Shown here piece after piece: positions 36,119 through 47,247 of a DNA stretch of 64,000 nt (its first letter is position 1; every line of letters starts with the position of its first letter). Origin of the DNA: Symbiodinium microadriaticum (lineage: Eukaryota; Sar; Dinophyceae; Suessiales; Symbiodiniaceae); assembly GCA_001939145.1 (NCBI GenBank), contig LSRX01000783.1, forward strand, positions 121,029-185,028, in the 5' to 3' direction. The notes below the pieces were generated by a model. The model was not told the DNA's origin, ran no database searches, and saw only the letters and a list, made by a program, of their open reading frames with translations. The translations under genes and the position numbers were made by a program.

Positions 36119-36728
36119 GGCTTCGGGTTTAGGATTTTGGGGTTTAGGGCTCAGGGCGTGTAGACAGTGTGCTCACGGAATGGGGGGGCGCACCCCCTTG
36201 TCACGCGCTTACAGCACGTAGTCCCGCTGCAACCACCCGATTTAGGGTTCAGGGCTCACCTGCTGTCTGAGGCCCTTGTGTAGCTCCTGCTAGCACAAAA
36301 TCCATGCAAAATCCTTCATCGAAGAACTTGGCTAGCTTGGTACAACCCCCGACAGGAAGAAGCCTCAAACCCCCAAGCCCAGTCTAATCTGCGAAGCCCC
36401 ACAACCCACACCTCTAGACCCCGCCCTGTCATGCCTGGATCCTAGACCCTGAAACCCTGGAACCCGAAAGCCCCTTTAGTAAGACCCCGAAATAATAGGA
36501 TCCGAATTTCAACGCAGCCCTACATAAGGTACCCTAAGTCTGCAAGCCCCCCGCCCCTAAACCCTGAACCCCAAACTGCGACACAAACCCTAAACCCTGA
36601 ACCCCAAACCCTGAACCCCAAACCCTGAACCCTGAACCCCAAACCCTGAACCCCTAAACCCTAAACCCTGAACCCCAAACCCTAAACCCTAAACCCTAAA
36701 CCCTGAACCCCAAACCCTGAACCCCTAA
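36119..36728. repeat. telomere-like CCCTAAA / CCCTGAA repeats
   Basis: From about 36540 the plus strand is an array of CCCTAAAC and CCCTGAACC units that becomes increasingly regular up to the assembly gap. Looser TTTAGGG-like units occur at 36119-36160 and 36240-36255. TTTAGGG is the telomere type of plants, dinoflagellates and some other algae. The C-rich strand faces right into the gap, which does not fit a simple chromosome end of this contig and suggests an interstitial array. Confidence 0.85.
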
Positions 36729-36799
36729 NNNNNNNNNNNNNNNNNNNNNNNNNNNNNNNNNNNNNNNNNNNNNNNNNNNNNNNNNNNNNNNNNNNNNNN
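36729..36799. other. assembly gap (71 N)
   Basis: Run of 71 undetermined bases. Sequence to its right starts G-rich (GGGTTTTGGGGGGGG), so the join may be a misassembly across telomere-like repeats. Confidence 0.99.
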
Positions 36800-37679
36800 C
36801 TCGGGTTTTGGGGGGGGCTGCTAGCCTTCGGGGCTTCGGGGTTTTGAGGGCGTAGAAATTTCGAGAGTGGTTGAGGGGTTTGAGGTCTCAGGCGTTGGGG
36901 GGTTGGCCATGAAGGCTGTCAGGTACATAGCGATAAGAATGATGAAAGCACCAAACCACTTCTGCAAGCTGAGCATTCTGCGGGGGCTTCTCTTTTGGCG
37001 GCTTCTCTTTTCTGCTGGCCTTGCAACAGATCACGAAAATGTCTAGTCTTTCTTCTCAAACTGCATAACTGCCGGACGAGATACTACCTTGTTGTCGGCA
37101 TCTCTCAGCGTGATTTCTGGAATCGTGGCCTCAGGACAGAGCCGAATGTCAAGCTTCATTATGTCGTCACACCCATGGGAGCAGTGCTACCGAGTTCCCG
37201 ACTGTGGCTGGCGCCTCCTCGCGTGGCGCACGCTTTGGGCGCCGAGGTGCCTCCTCAGAGCTGCCAAGGTTCAATAGCTCTCTGGCATGTCGGTTGCCAG
37301 GTGTGGTGGCCAATGAAAATCGCATGATATGTCATGATATGACAAGCTGACAGGACTCGGCCGGCACTCGTGCAGTCTCGTGATTGAAGCAGACCGACCC
37401 CGATCGCCACTCCTCCTCCTCCTCTGCCTCCTCGTCCTCTTGCGCGGCGAGGTGCATCTTGGGGCACAGCGGCCAACGAGAGCGACTGCACATGCATGCC
37501 GAAGGCTCCGACTGGAACGGGGCTCTCAGTGGAGTTCAAGTACCGCCTCGGCCCGGCTTCTGCGTGAACGGACCACAACAGACCTACCTTCACGCGTCTC
37601 GTTTTACACAGAAGCTGCAATTCACAGCCAATCGGCCATCGTCCAAGACTTCTACTTCAATCACGCACCGCCGGTGTCT
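36800..37679. other. no recognised gene
   Basis: Starts G-rich next to the gap; the plus frame 36995-37327 and minus frame 37255-37620 are open but show no family features. 37410-37440 is a short CTC-rich run. Confidence 0.3.
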
Positions 37680-38375
37680 GTCACACAGTGAAGGAGGGGC
37701 AGGTGAGGCTCCTGGGCGTCACACTGCTGCTTGTCGGAGAAGATGGAAAAGCCTTGATGGCGGACAGGTGACACCAGGACCCTCCCTGCACGAAGAGCAT
37801 GCGCTGTCTGAGGATTGTGGCTGTCACGGATGATGCTGGCCAACTTGCGACCGACCCGGTCGGGCCTCGGGCACTCGAGCACTGAGGCACCGGCCCTCCA
37901 CGGCTCGAGGCCTCGAGGCTCGGCGATGCTCAGGTCCAGGCAAGCCTCCGGAGAACTTGCCTCGTGGTGGAGAACACTCAAGGAAGACCAGACTTCCGCT
38001 ACTGGTACCACACCGAAGGGAACCCTTTTTCTGCGAAGCCACGGTTTGTGACGATGTCATAAAGGTCCGTCGGCTTGGCCTTGCCCTGCTCCACCATGGC
38101 ACAGGCCTCGGCTCCGACTGAAGTCTCGAGGTACGGAGACACGCGAGCCGCCGGCCTTGCTGAGCCATTTGGTCCTGGCTTCAGGCTTCAAGGTGATCGC
38201 GGTCTTCAGGTCGACAACAACCTGCCGTGCTCCGGCCCGCATCAACTATCCCATGGACCTTGCACGATATCGCTCGCATCTTTCGCGCCTCGTCCGTGGT
38301 GGGTTCGGGCGCTTTTGGCTTCTTCTCGGCTCGGCGCCGCGATACAACCTTTCCCCGCGACGCTCAGAAAGACCC
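37680..38375 (-). CDS. unidentified multi-exon protein
   Basis: Exon-like minus-strand segments are: SRGKVVSRRRAEKKPKAPEP and then TTDEARKMRAISCK, ending at donor AAG|GTCCAT (about 38370-38256); VVVDLKTAITLKPEARTKW (about 38225-38150); SVGAEACAMVEQGKAKPTDL and then YDIVTNRGFAEKGFPS (about 38125-38022, acceptor TTCAG, donor TCG|GTGTGG); and RVGRKLASIIRDSHNPQTAH (about 37865-37800). The first is a lysine/arginine-rich linker. The run of coherent segments in one direction supports a gene. I do not recognise the family. Confidence 0.42.
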
Positions 38376-39354
38376 GGCAAAAGGGCGAGTGAACGCAGGC
38401 CGGGCCTCGGCGGGTAGCCGCCGGTGCATGGGGTTCGCATCGCTGGCATCCCAAATCATCTCGACCGTCCTGGCCCCGCGAAGCTGCAGCCGCAGAGCAC
38501 CGAGCATAGCAAAAGAAGTTTAACAGAGCCCACTCAAAAGGCCATTGGCTTGAGAAGCTACTCCGGGAGTGCCACCTCCACCGCCTTGTCGGCAGTCAAA
38601 GATCTCCTGCAGAGCGAAGAAGAATGCTCTCCAGGGCTCGTGCTAGCCGGCTGCGTTAGTGTCTGGGGAGAGGTCTACCAATGTTTGCGGGAGTATTGAC
38701 AGGCTCCGGCAAAGAAAACCCAACAAAACCATGGACAGTCAAACATGGGTCCTGACGGCACTGGCTTCCGCCGCACTGGATCATGCGAAAGCGGGAGTTG
38801 CCACTGAGAGATCAAGCAGAGACGGTCCAGTGTCGCTGAGTTGGCTTGCTGTAACTCGTTCGTCCTATCTTCAAAGGAATGGCAGGCGAGGCGGTGTTGA
38901 TTGCTGCGGTGTCTGGTGTGTCTGTTGTCTTGCTGAGCATTCAATGCGACCCTAGCAGGCAGTTATGCACTGCAACATAGATGATCTCATCAGATACTGA
39001 GGTATGGCTTCTGGTGTATAAAGGGGATTTGAACCTGGAGTGCATCTTGAGATTTGGCGGCAGCATTGCGTGAAGCCTGTTAGACTCCTACCATACGGCT
39101 TCAGAACCTGCAGCTGCGAGGGCAGTACCGAGGGACAGCTTCACAACCTCATCCGCAAACAAAATCATGCATTACCGACCAAGCGAGTCTGTCTTCTTCG
39201 CACTGCTCGACGTCCCACAATTTTTTGCCCGCAGGGTTTTGGCCGGACTGGAGCGCGTCGGATAACACAGGCATCCCACAAAGGACTGTTCTCGTGACAT
39301 GCCGAGAGCAAGCTGCTTTGGAGTTGTGAGTCCTTTGCTGGGAGAGCCGGCAAG
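38376..39354. other. no recognised gene
   Basis: Intergenic or intronic sequence between the unknown gene on the left and the 3' end of the RPB8 gene on the right. Open frames here lack splice support. Confidence 0.35.
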
Positions 39355-41737
39355 CTACGAAATGTCCATGTCATCGGCCTGCACCTTGCGCATCATGAAG
39401 TAGATGCTGTCGTTCAGATGGAAGTCCTGGCTGTAGCTTTGTGCACCACACCCCCCAGAAACACACAACAAACTCTCACTACGCTTTCCGTCGACTCCTG
39501 AGCTTCTTGCTTTCAGCAACCTCCCTACTTACGTCACAGATGCTCCCAGATGCACACTACGCATGAGCACTGCGTGAGCTGGCATGGGCGCACCGCAAGT
39601 TGAGCAGCCTCCGCTCGAAGCCTCAGCGAAGCTTCGGATTCGGGGTAAGGGTTGAGATTTTCTAAAGGGGGTGTTTTTCGGGTTTAGATTTGTGGGCGGT
39701 GGGCTTGTTTGGGAGGAGGACTCATGTCAAGTAGGGTTCAGGGTGTGCGGCTTCGAGGATTGTAAGGTCATGCGTGACTCACAAAGCCGCCGAGCGTGCA
39801 GCCCATCCGACACTGAGGGCATGACTTCATCAGCAGACCGCCGTAGGATGCCCACACCGTCTGGCATCAGTTGGCCGGAATAAAGAAATTACTCGGCGCC
39901 GAAATTTCATCGGCAAGGGGCCGCGAGGTTTTCTTCCTTCTTGACTTCCTTCTTGTAGACCTGCAAAAAAGGCACGCAAAACATTTGCAAAGCACTGCGG
40001 TAGGACATCCGGGCCTTGCCGTACATGACGTAGTCAAAGTGATCCATCACTGAGCGCCCGAGTAGCCGAGGATCGTGGTCGTACGCAGTACTGTCATCAA
40101 CGGAGCAGTTGAAGTCTGCAGAACACGCAAGCCATCTACGAACTGAACTCAGAGTGCCGACAGAGATGCCGCTTTGTGCTGGAAGCAAGGTTTCATGCAA
40201 CGGCGACGCTGACGGAAAAAAGCGGTGGTCATGTGCGAAGGAGGCAGGAGGCCGTCAGACATGTTGACCCCAAGATGCAGCGATTGCACAGCCGCACAAG
40301 TCTGAGGGTTCGGTTTGATATGACTGCTGCGGATGTTTGGCAAGGTGCTCTTTCACCTTGCCCTCTCCACAGATAGCGGATCGGCTAGGAAACCCCAGCT
40401 GACAGATCAGGCTTCCACTTGCATCCATGTGCAAAGATTGCACATCACATCTCAAAGCTGGCAACAGAAATCTTATAAGACTGTGCATCTGCAACTGCAA
40501 CGGAGCATGCCGACGATACAGTGTGGCTTGGCCTCCCCTCCATGCAAGACGCGGCCACGGGTGCACTCTCAAGTTCCACTGCTAACACCATGCACCGCGG
40601 TCCTGGCTAATCGCGCAATGTTGCCCATGGCAAAAAACCTGCTGCTCTTCAATGCACCTGCAAGACAGTGAGATCCTGTGATTGAGTTTAGATCTGGGAT
40701 CTTCCGCAACTTTGCGGTTGCACTGCTCCGGGCTTCCTTTGAGCGGCAAGTGCGCCATGCTCAAGATCGGGGGTTAGCTGCAGACCGCCCGCAGACAGGT
40801 GGACCGCAGGTGAGGATTAGCAGCAGAACAAGTCATGCAGTGCGAAATTCACCCTGCAGGCGAGGGCACCTGCGGCAAGCATGCCCAGTGAGCACGTTAG
40901 CCCATCGTCTCACTGTCATCCACTCACTGAGGCCTCTGGGTTGGCCCCAAGCATGCTCAGATTCGTTGCCCACATCTTGCGCCCCACACCCGGCCAACGG
41001 TGTGAAGAGTGCAGTGAGGCTCTGCACTCTCTGGGTAGGGCGGGCGTAGCGTACCCAACGCATCTCAACATGCGCAACATGATCGGCTTCCTCAGCTAAA
41101 AAAGACTGTAACATGCATGCAAGATCATTCCAAAGCAATGCGCTATGAACCGCTCTCCACCGTAGGCAAGCTTGCAGGGTCCGCTTCAGCTTCCTGGGAT
41201 CATCCGCAGGGCTCACGTTGCGGGTTATCGCAACGTAGATTTGGTCGCCACCCTGCACTGGGTAGATAATGTGGTTGATGTCCTGAGCTGCCAGCAGAGC
41301 AGTCTGGAAGCCACCGGTGTGCACGACTGCAGCACGGGCACAACTACTTTGCGAGCGTACTTCACCAGAAAAATCAAGCACAGCTCTCCTAAGGGGCGGA
41401 CTATTTCGAGATTGTTAGTGGTGAAGGCGACGGACTCACAGTCCATCCGTCCCGCCCGCTCGAATCGCGAGTCGTCCACATCTGAGCGCAAGCCAGATTC
41501 CCCTGTGCAAAACTCCCTGCTCAGTGCGTCGCTTCGCTCTCCAACACCCTCTTCGCTCACTTGGCTGAAATTGGCTGAACTCGGATGCTTGGGCAGCGGC
41601 TCTTCACCTGTCCACGCAACAAGCTCCAGACTCAAAACAGGGGCCTGCAAAATCTGAGCTCCGTGGGCCTGGAAAGAGTCTTCGAATAAGAACGGGTGAG
41701 CGTTCATGTCCTTCTTCTCCTTCGCCTGCAGTGGCAA
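39355..41737 (-). CDS. RPB8: RNA polymerase I/II/III common subunit RPB8 (RPABC3), seven exons
   Basis: RPB8 is an OB-fold subunit shared by the three nuclear RNA polymerases. Predicted exons: 41737-41608 (HPFLFEDSFQ; ATG at 41737 or 41707), 41481-41402 (RFERAGRMDCESVAFTTNN), 41282-41217 (DINHIIYPVQGGDQIYVAIT), about 40115-40015 (DHFDYVMYGK), 39960-39922 (VYKKEVKKEENLA), 39860-39814 (TVWASYGGLLMK) and 39436-39355 (HLNDSIYFMMRKVQ, stop TAG at 39355-39357). These match in order the family landmarks ILFED, FDRVSRLHC, LDVNxQIYPV, FEYVMYGKVY, YVSYGGLLM and VYLLMKK. Introns 39961-40014 (54 nt) and 39861-39921 (61 nt) have GC donors. Exon 1 appears to add roughly 25 residues between LFED and the FERAGR block, unless a further intron removes them. 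The phase at the start of exon 4 is not resolved. A short acidic tail (ADDMDIS) follows the usual C-terminus. Confidence 0.85.
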
Positions 41738-42366
41738 GTCTTGGACTCAGCACATCTTTAGAGCCGCAGCAGCTAGCGAAAACTAGCCCAGCCCATAGGA
41801 AAATCGTTTGGGCCAGTCCCGGCCTGAGCCATGGCTGGAGCTGTCACATCGACCCCGTCTACGTGTCGTTTGGTCTTTCCAGACTTTGCCGTGGTGTTGT
41901 CCTACACTTGACTTGGTACCAAGGTCCTGACTGTCGTGCCTTTGTACTACCTTTGGTAGAGCTCTTCCGAAAGGAAGCTTTTTGGGCGACAAAAAGATTG
42001 TGTTGGTGGGCGATGGGCCTCAGACGTAGCAAGCACCTCGGATGTTTGTAGATATATCTTACACATGCAGCCAGAAGCCGTGGAGGTTTGCCACGGTTGC
42101 ATCTACCCGTCGGGCTATGACTTGTCCATGACGTGTCCGTTCGTAAACTGAGCAGAAAGACCCGGGCACGCTCAATCCAATCCCTGCGTAGATTCTCATG
42201 CCTCGGGCCTGAACAGATGAAGACCTCAGTTTGGGTTGCTGTGTGTTGCTGTACAAGGAACTTTTCGCCGCATCAAAGCTGAGCCTGTGTCAAGCTGCAC
42301 TGCTGATGCGATGTGGTCTCTGATTCAGATTTTGTGAAACCGCCGCCATGGGCGAACCGCAAAGCA

Positions 42367-43066
42367 TCACTGCGCTTTCTTGGCGTCTGTCGAAGGTGTG
42401 CCCAGTGCACTGCCTTGGAAAGGGTACGCCAAGACACTGACAGACAGCGAACAGCTGAAAGAGTGAACTCCGACCACAGCTGCTTTGCAATTTCGTTGAA
42501 ACACAACACTGTCTCCAGTGCTTCCGGAGAGACTGATGAGCGTCGTCAGCTTCGCTTCGTCGGCCCCTCATCTACTGTGCTTAAGGCTCAAGTTATGGGG
42601 GACCCACAGCCGGTGGCAAGACTGAAGTGTACATTGGCGACTGACAGAAGCAATCCGGGCCTGTGATGGATCCAGCCTGCTCGCCCGCCATGTAAACTTG
42701 GAAGGTGGGAAGGCCCATCACCTGGGAGAGAACCCACGGAGAAAACTCGCTTCATCTCTCTTGTCTTCTTTGCTTCCGATAGGGGTCGGTTCGAGCCAGA
42801 CACATGGAAGTCTTTGTATCGTCAAAAACTGAAGCAGCTGTGCACACGGCTGCGCAGCGGGTTACGACGTCTTCAAGCTCATCAGCATTGACCTGCGAGC
42901 ATGTTCTCTGACTCGTTCTCGTGTAGCAATGCTGAAATAGAACTACAGACAGTGTGCACGCCAGCTGTTAGCTGCTATCCATAGCATATCTAAACTCATA
43001 CATTGAAACATCCTCTGAAATGCTCTATGACCGCATACATCCGTGAAATGTCTCTGCTAGGGCCTA

Positions 43067-43104
<38 letters not shown>

Positions 43105-43542
43105 GAAGCACCCTGCACAGACACCGACAGAGACTCCAGTGCATCCTGGCCTCCAAGAACACATGGCGCGGGTAGCTGGCCGCCAGGGCCTTCAGGCTGC
43201 CAAGTGGGACAAGGGATTACAGCTCAGCCATTTTTGCTCCCCTCCGGTGCTGCATAAGACAGTTATACAACTCTTATCTTGCACTGCCTTACACTCTACT
43301 TCCTGCAAGGCCACCACCACGCGCATCACCTGCCTGGAATTTGGGCTTGATTGCCTGCAGGGTGCCGTCGAGACAGGGACGGGTAACTTGCCAGCTCGAT
43401 TTGCTCGACCATTGCGGCTTAGGCATATCATGCGACTCGGCCGTCCCATACAACCTAGCCCCACCTGACAGGGCTTGCACCAGGATGCAGTGAAGTCCAG
43501 GACGACGCCGAAGGACTCCTCCAGGCTCACACCCCAAGCCAC
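42367..43542 (-). CDS. thioredoxin, six or more exons
   Basis: Thioredoxins reduce protein disulfides through a WCxxC site. Predicted exons: 43542-43465 (VVLDFTASWCKPCQ, 5' end uncertain), 43354-43334 (AIKPKFQ, a 21-nt exon), 43189-43151 (ALAASYPRHVFLE), 42892-42848 (VNADELEDVVTRCAA), 42721-42661 (VMGLPTFQVYMAGEQAGSIT) and 42566-42367 (GADEAKLTTLI, stop TGA at 42367-42369). Joined in phase they give a complete thioredoxin fold: the WCKPC active site, KPKFQ helix, FLEVNADE strand, the cis-proline in LPTF, and the final helix. Donors after the second, third and fifth exons are GC; the others are GT. After LTTLI the frame continues about 50 residues beyond the usual end, which may be a real extension or a missed intron. 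Upstream, 43639-43560 (HLASAEQLQALLQRSKEASK) may be an N-terminal exon. No transit peptide is evident, so location is undecided. Confidence 0.85.
43069..43102. repeat. (CA)n microsatellite
   Basis: Perfect CA dinucleotide run inside an intron of the thioredoxin gene. Confidence 0.95.
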
Positions 43543-43883
43543 CGGACGCCACCGGAATCGACGTCTCCGCGCTCTTCGAGGCCTCCTTCGAGCGCTGCAG
43601 TAGCGCCTGAAGCTGCTCCGCAGATGCCAGGTGACCCACCTGCCACTATCTCATAAGCCGAAGGCATCAAAACATCAGATTCTGCGTGGACGATCCGCCT
43701 AATGGGATTTCTGTTCATATCATTTCTATGGTGGAAAATTGTTCATCTCTTCCACCGCTTTTTGGCACCGGTCTCCTGGTGGGCAAACTGTGCATGCACC
43801 AGTCAATACAAAGTAGAGGTCGTATGCAGGACCACCTGACACCCGTTCTCAGAATGATGGAAGGTGAGACAGGGCCACGGTTT

Positions 43884-44270
43884 TAGGGATAAGGATTTCG
43901 GGTTTTGGACGTTGAGTTTTGGCTTGCATAAGGGGAGGTTGAATGGCTCTAAATATTATTCCTGAGGGATGCTTGCTGCGATGATAGCATAGAATTCACT
44001 TTTAAATTTTGGTTTGCGGAAGGTTCTAGTAGGGTTTAGGGTTCAGTGCGCAGGGTGTTTGGACATTGGGTTTAAGGTTGTGGGGCTTGGGGGCTGAGGC
44101 TTAGGGTGTTAGGGTTCGGGGCTTCGTGTTTACGTTGTAGGGCTTGGGGCTTGGCCTTCAGGCCTCCTAGAAGCCTGGTGATGCACACTTGAGGTTAGGG
44201 CATGCTAGGGCTTGAGGTTGGGGGAATTGACGGCTTCGTGATGCGGTTTGGGGATGAGGCTATAGGTTTT
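43884..44270. repeat. degenerate TTTAGGG-like G-rich tract
   Basis: Scattered GGGTTTAGGG, TTAGGGTGTTAGGG and GGGCTTGGGGCTTGG units on the plus strand, interspersed with other sequence. It resembles decayed interstitial telomere repeats. A similar shorter tract lies at 39640-39740. Confidence 0.6.
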
Positions 44271-44486
44271 TTTGTTTGTCTGTCGTAGACACATGCATCA
44301 AGGCAAGGTTTCATGTTCGTACTTTATGCTTGGAGGAGCAAGTCGCTTTCGCGCCATGCGGCCTTGTATTGCACTTTTGAATAGCCACGAGCTGATGTGC
44401 TGCTCATGCAGGAATCCCTGGCTCTTTCTTCAGGCGCGAGGTAAGCGAAACCCAGGCTCAACCACATTAACCCGAGCCGGGCACGA

Positions 44487-44990
44487 TCACCCAAGGTCAA
44501 GCAACTCCAACCCATCCAGCCCGAGTTTACCGCCCGACACTTTGACGCCGCAATCCCGCCGTGCCTCCCCTGATCGCACCGGCTCCGTCGAGCCATTTGC
44601 CTGGCCAGGGACAGGAGAACGCAATGACACGCAGCAACCTGGCAAGGCCTTCGAGCTCTTCTTTTTCCCCAGAAAAGGAACCTGTCCGCAAGCTGTAACG
44701 AGGAAAGATCGTGGGAAGATTGCAGAGCTGTCCTTCAAGCGAGACCAAACTCGCAGACTCTGCATCTCTATTGGGCATACCTTCTCCATGTAGGGTGCCA
44801 GGAGCGCCCAGAGCTTGGCCGCCTGTCTCTCGATGGCCGCAGCCCAGTCCTGCAGAGCGGAGCAAGGAGTCAAAACTTGAACTACGCCGAAGCCCCAAGC
44901 CGCCCAAGCCCCTCTCTCCGCAGGGAGCATCGGCTTGGCAAACTTCCATACGAAGAAGACGACGGCAGGGATGCAGGTCCATGGGACGCA
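44487..44990 (-). CDS. unknown protein with possible membrane segment
   Basis: One internal exon is well defined: 44849-44781, after CTCTGCAG, reads DWAAAIERQAAKLWALLAP and then YMEK, with donor AAG|GTATGC. Upstream, about 44985-44900, a frame reads CIPAVVFFVWKFAKPMLPAE, a likely membrane helix. Downstream a frame ends GVKVSGGKLGLDGLELLDLG with a stop at 44487-44489. The helix followed by an Ala/Arg-rich amphipathic segment is compatible with many small membrane proteins. No family is assigned. Confidence 0.4.
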   Translation of the reverse strand, partial: CVPWTCIPAVVFFVWKFAKPMLPAERGAWAAWGFGVVQVLTPCSALQDWAAAIERQAAKLWALLAPYMEKVCPIEMQSLRVWSRLKDSSAIFPRSFLVTACGQVPFLGKKKSSKALPGCCVSLRSPVPGQANGSTEPVRSGEARRDCGVKVSGGKLGLDGLELLDLG

Positions 44991-44999
44991 GACAGGCCC

Positions 45000-45517
45000 T
45001 TAGCAAAGCCCATGTTATAGCAGCGAGCATGGTGCACTCACGGGCAAGGATTAAGACGTTGGGTCCCGCACCGATGCAAATGACCGGCATGGCGATAGAT
45101 ACTACGGCGCGGCAACGCTATCACTACCACTCCGATTTTTGCATCGTGCGTTGTGGGTCATGCCGATGCTATGCGACATCTTGAGCAGATGCTGAGATCC
45201 GCTGTGGCTGACCGACTGAACTGGCAGGGAACAAGGATTGTGGGTCCTAGGACTGATGAAGGCTAAAATTGAAGCTGTTAGAGGAACAACAGGCAGTTCA
45301 CACTGATGGTTGCTGCGGCACTCCTATGCTGCCACGCAGAGAGGCTACACCTTTTCTACCACGGGTCAAGATTCAGCTGCCTGGCTTGCAAAGCGCTTCT
45401 GGATACGCTCCTGTCGCATCCCATGAAGATACGACTTGCAAGTCATGGACGAGGTGGTAAGCCAGAGCACCAGTAGTCATAGCTCATGTTGACAATCGTA
45501 TCAGAGCCAGCAGCCAC
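45000..45517. other. no recognised gene
   Basis: Short interval between the unknown gene and the large trinucleotide block; nothing supportable seen. Confidence 0.3.
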
Positions 45518-45757
45518 AGTTGCGGGTGTCCTCGTCCTCGTCCTCGTCCTCATCCTCGTCCTCCTCCTCCTCCTGCTCCTCCTCCTGCTGCTCCTCCTCC
45601 TGCTCCGCGAATCCTCCTCCTGCTCCTGCTCCGCGACGTGGTTCCAGTCGTAATCGCATCGTCGTCGTCATCGTCGTCGTCGTTGTGGTTGTCGTAGTCG
45701 TGGTCGTAGTCGTAGCCGTAGCAAAAGCCGTAGGCGTGGTGGTGGTAGTAGTAGTAC

Positions 45758-45834
<77 letters not shown>

Positions 45835-46400
45835 NGTAGTGGTAGTAGTGGTAGTAGTGGTAGTAGTGGTAGTAGTGGTAGTAGTGGTAGTAGTGGTAGT
45901 AGTGGTAGTAGTGGTAGTAGTGGTAGTAGTGGTAGTAGTGGTAGTAGTGGTAGTAGTGGTAGTAGTGGTAGTAGTGGTAGTAGTGGTAGTAGTGGTAGTA
46001 GTGGTAGTAGTGGTAGTAGTGGTAGTAGTGGTAGTAGTGGTAGTAGTGGTAGTAGTGGTAGTAGTGGTAGTAGTGGTAGTAGTGGTAGTAGTGGTAGTAG
46101 TGGTAGTAGTGGTAGTAGTGGTAGTAGTGGTAGTAGTGGTAGTAGTGGTAGTAGTGGTAGTAGTGGTAGTAGTGGTAGTAGTGGTAGTAGTGGTAGTAGT
46201 GGTAGTAGTGGTAGTAGTGGTAGTAGTGGTAGTAGTGGTAGTAGTGGGAGTAGTGGTAGTAGTGGTAGTAGTGGTAGTAGTGGTAGTAGTGGTAGTAGTG
46301 GTAGTAGTGGTAGTAGTGGTAGTGGTAGTAGTAGTGGTAGTAGTAGTGGTAGTAGTGGTAGTAGTGGTAGTAGTGGTAGTAGTGGTAGTAGTGGCGCAAT
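45518..46400. repeat. large compound satellite: (TCC)n, (GTA)n and a 9-bp GTAGTAGTG array
   Basis: 45525-45600 is TCCTCG/TCCTCC-rich; 45735-45834 is (GTA)n with a single N at 45835; about 45839-46393 is a highly regular 9-bp array of GTAGTAGTG-type units, with local variants at 46245-46255 and 46320-46350. All frames on both strands are open (SGS, VVV, LLP, TTT, YYH), which produces the longest open frames of the window. None is evidence for a gene. Confidence 0.97.
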
Positions 46401-46515
46401 AGTCGTCGGTGGCAGCAGTTGCAGAGGCAGTGGCGACGGCAGAGGTGGCGTGAGCGAGACGGTACTGGGCCTCGCAGAACAATGACTACGTTGACTTCTT
46501 TTGCTGCTGGTATCG

Positions 46516-47247
46516 CTAGCTGATGCTGCTGATGATGCTGTTTCTGCTGCTGACACAGATTATCACGCATCCAGACTCCTCGTAGAGCCGCTTTGCCACG
46601 AAAGCCGACAGCGTGAGTGTGGTGCCCGTGGCCAACCTCGTCACACAGCACACTCGCTCAGTTTTCGGGCATGTTTGCCGTTCTGCACTTCTGCAAGTCT
46701 TTGATCCTTGGGGCTTTCCGGGATGTTGTGTGAGGAACGCGTGGAAAGCTTGGACTTGATCAATGAAGCAGACTTGCACGCACTCTTGCAATGTGGGTGC
46801 TAAGAAGGCTGAATCGACGGCATTGTGGGCGCTTGGTTTTCCTGGAGGGTTCAGCATGGCAATCACTGCATCAGAGGCACACAGCCATCGCCAGCAGGAC
46901 AAACACTTGCGTGTCGAAAGAACTCCCCCAGTGCTTCTCCTGGGATGAGATCATCTCTAGATTCGTTCATCTCCTGAAACAACCATGCAACCTTCAATTA
47001 CTAAATCAAGGTCTTCAACATAAACTACCAAGAATCATTTGCCAGAACGGCACTCGCTGAGAATGCCAGCACAAGCGCAATCGACAGAAGCATTGTCTCC
47101 ACCTTTGCTTGGTTGGCGGTGCTGGACAAAACAGATAATTAAGCCCGATGGCTCAACATGCATCCGCGGCACCTGATTCCAAGTTTTCTCGAGATACGGC
47201 TGCTGGAGGCTGTACGACATCAGGGAGCCAGATAGGATGAGGCAAAC
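46516..47247 (-). CDS. putative multi-pass transporter exons
   Basis: The best exon, 47247-47173, follows CGTTCCAG and ends at CAG|GTGCCG. It reads VCLILSGSLMSYSLQQPYLE and then KTWNQ, a hydrophobic helix with small residues followed by a polar turn, as in drug/metabolite or nucleotide-sugar (SLC35-type) transporters. Further left on the same strand are FDTQVFVLLAMAVCL (about 46925-46880), another helix-like piece, and LATGTTLTLSAFVAKRLYEE (about 46635-46570). The SLC35 suggestion is inference from the look of the helices only. Confidence 0.35.

Noticed and set aside
36121-36728. True chromosome end
   Set aside because: Sequence continues on both sides and the repeat orientation does not fit a right-hand telomere of the left contig.
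40833-41381. 182-codon minus-strand frame read as one protein
   Set aside because: Only 41282-41217 belongs to RPB8 (exon 3); the rest is intron sequence on either side of clear splice signals.
45501-46651. Very long open frames (over 300 codons) on both strands
   Set aside because: They are translations of the TCC, GTA and GTAGTAGTG repeats and are open in every frame; no unique protein sequence.
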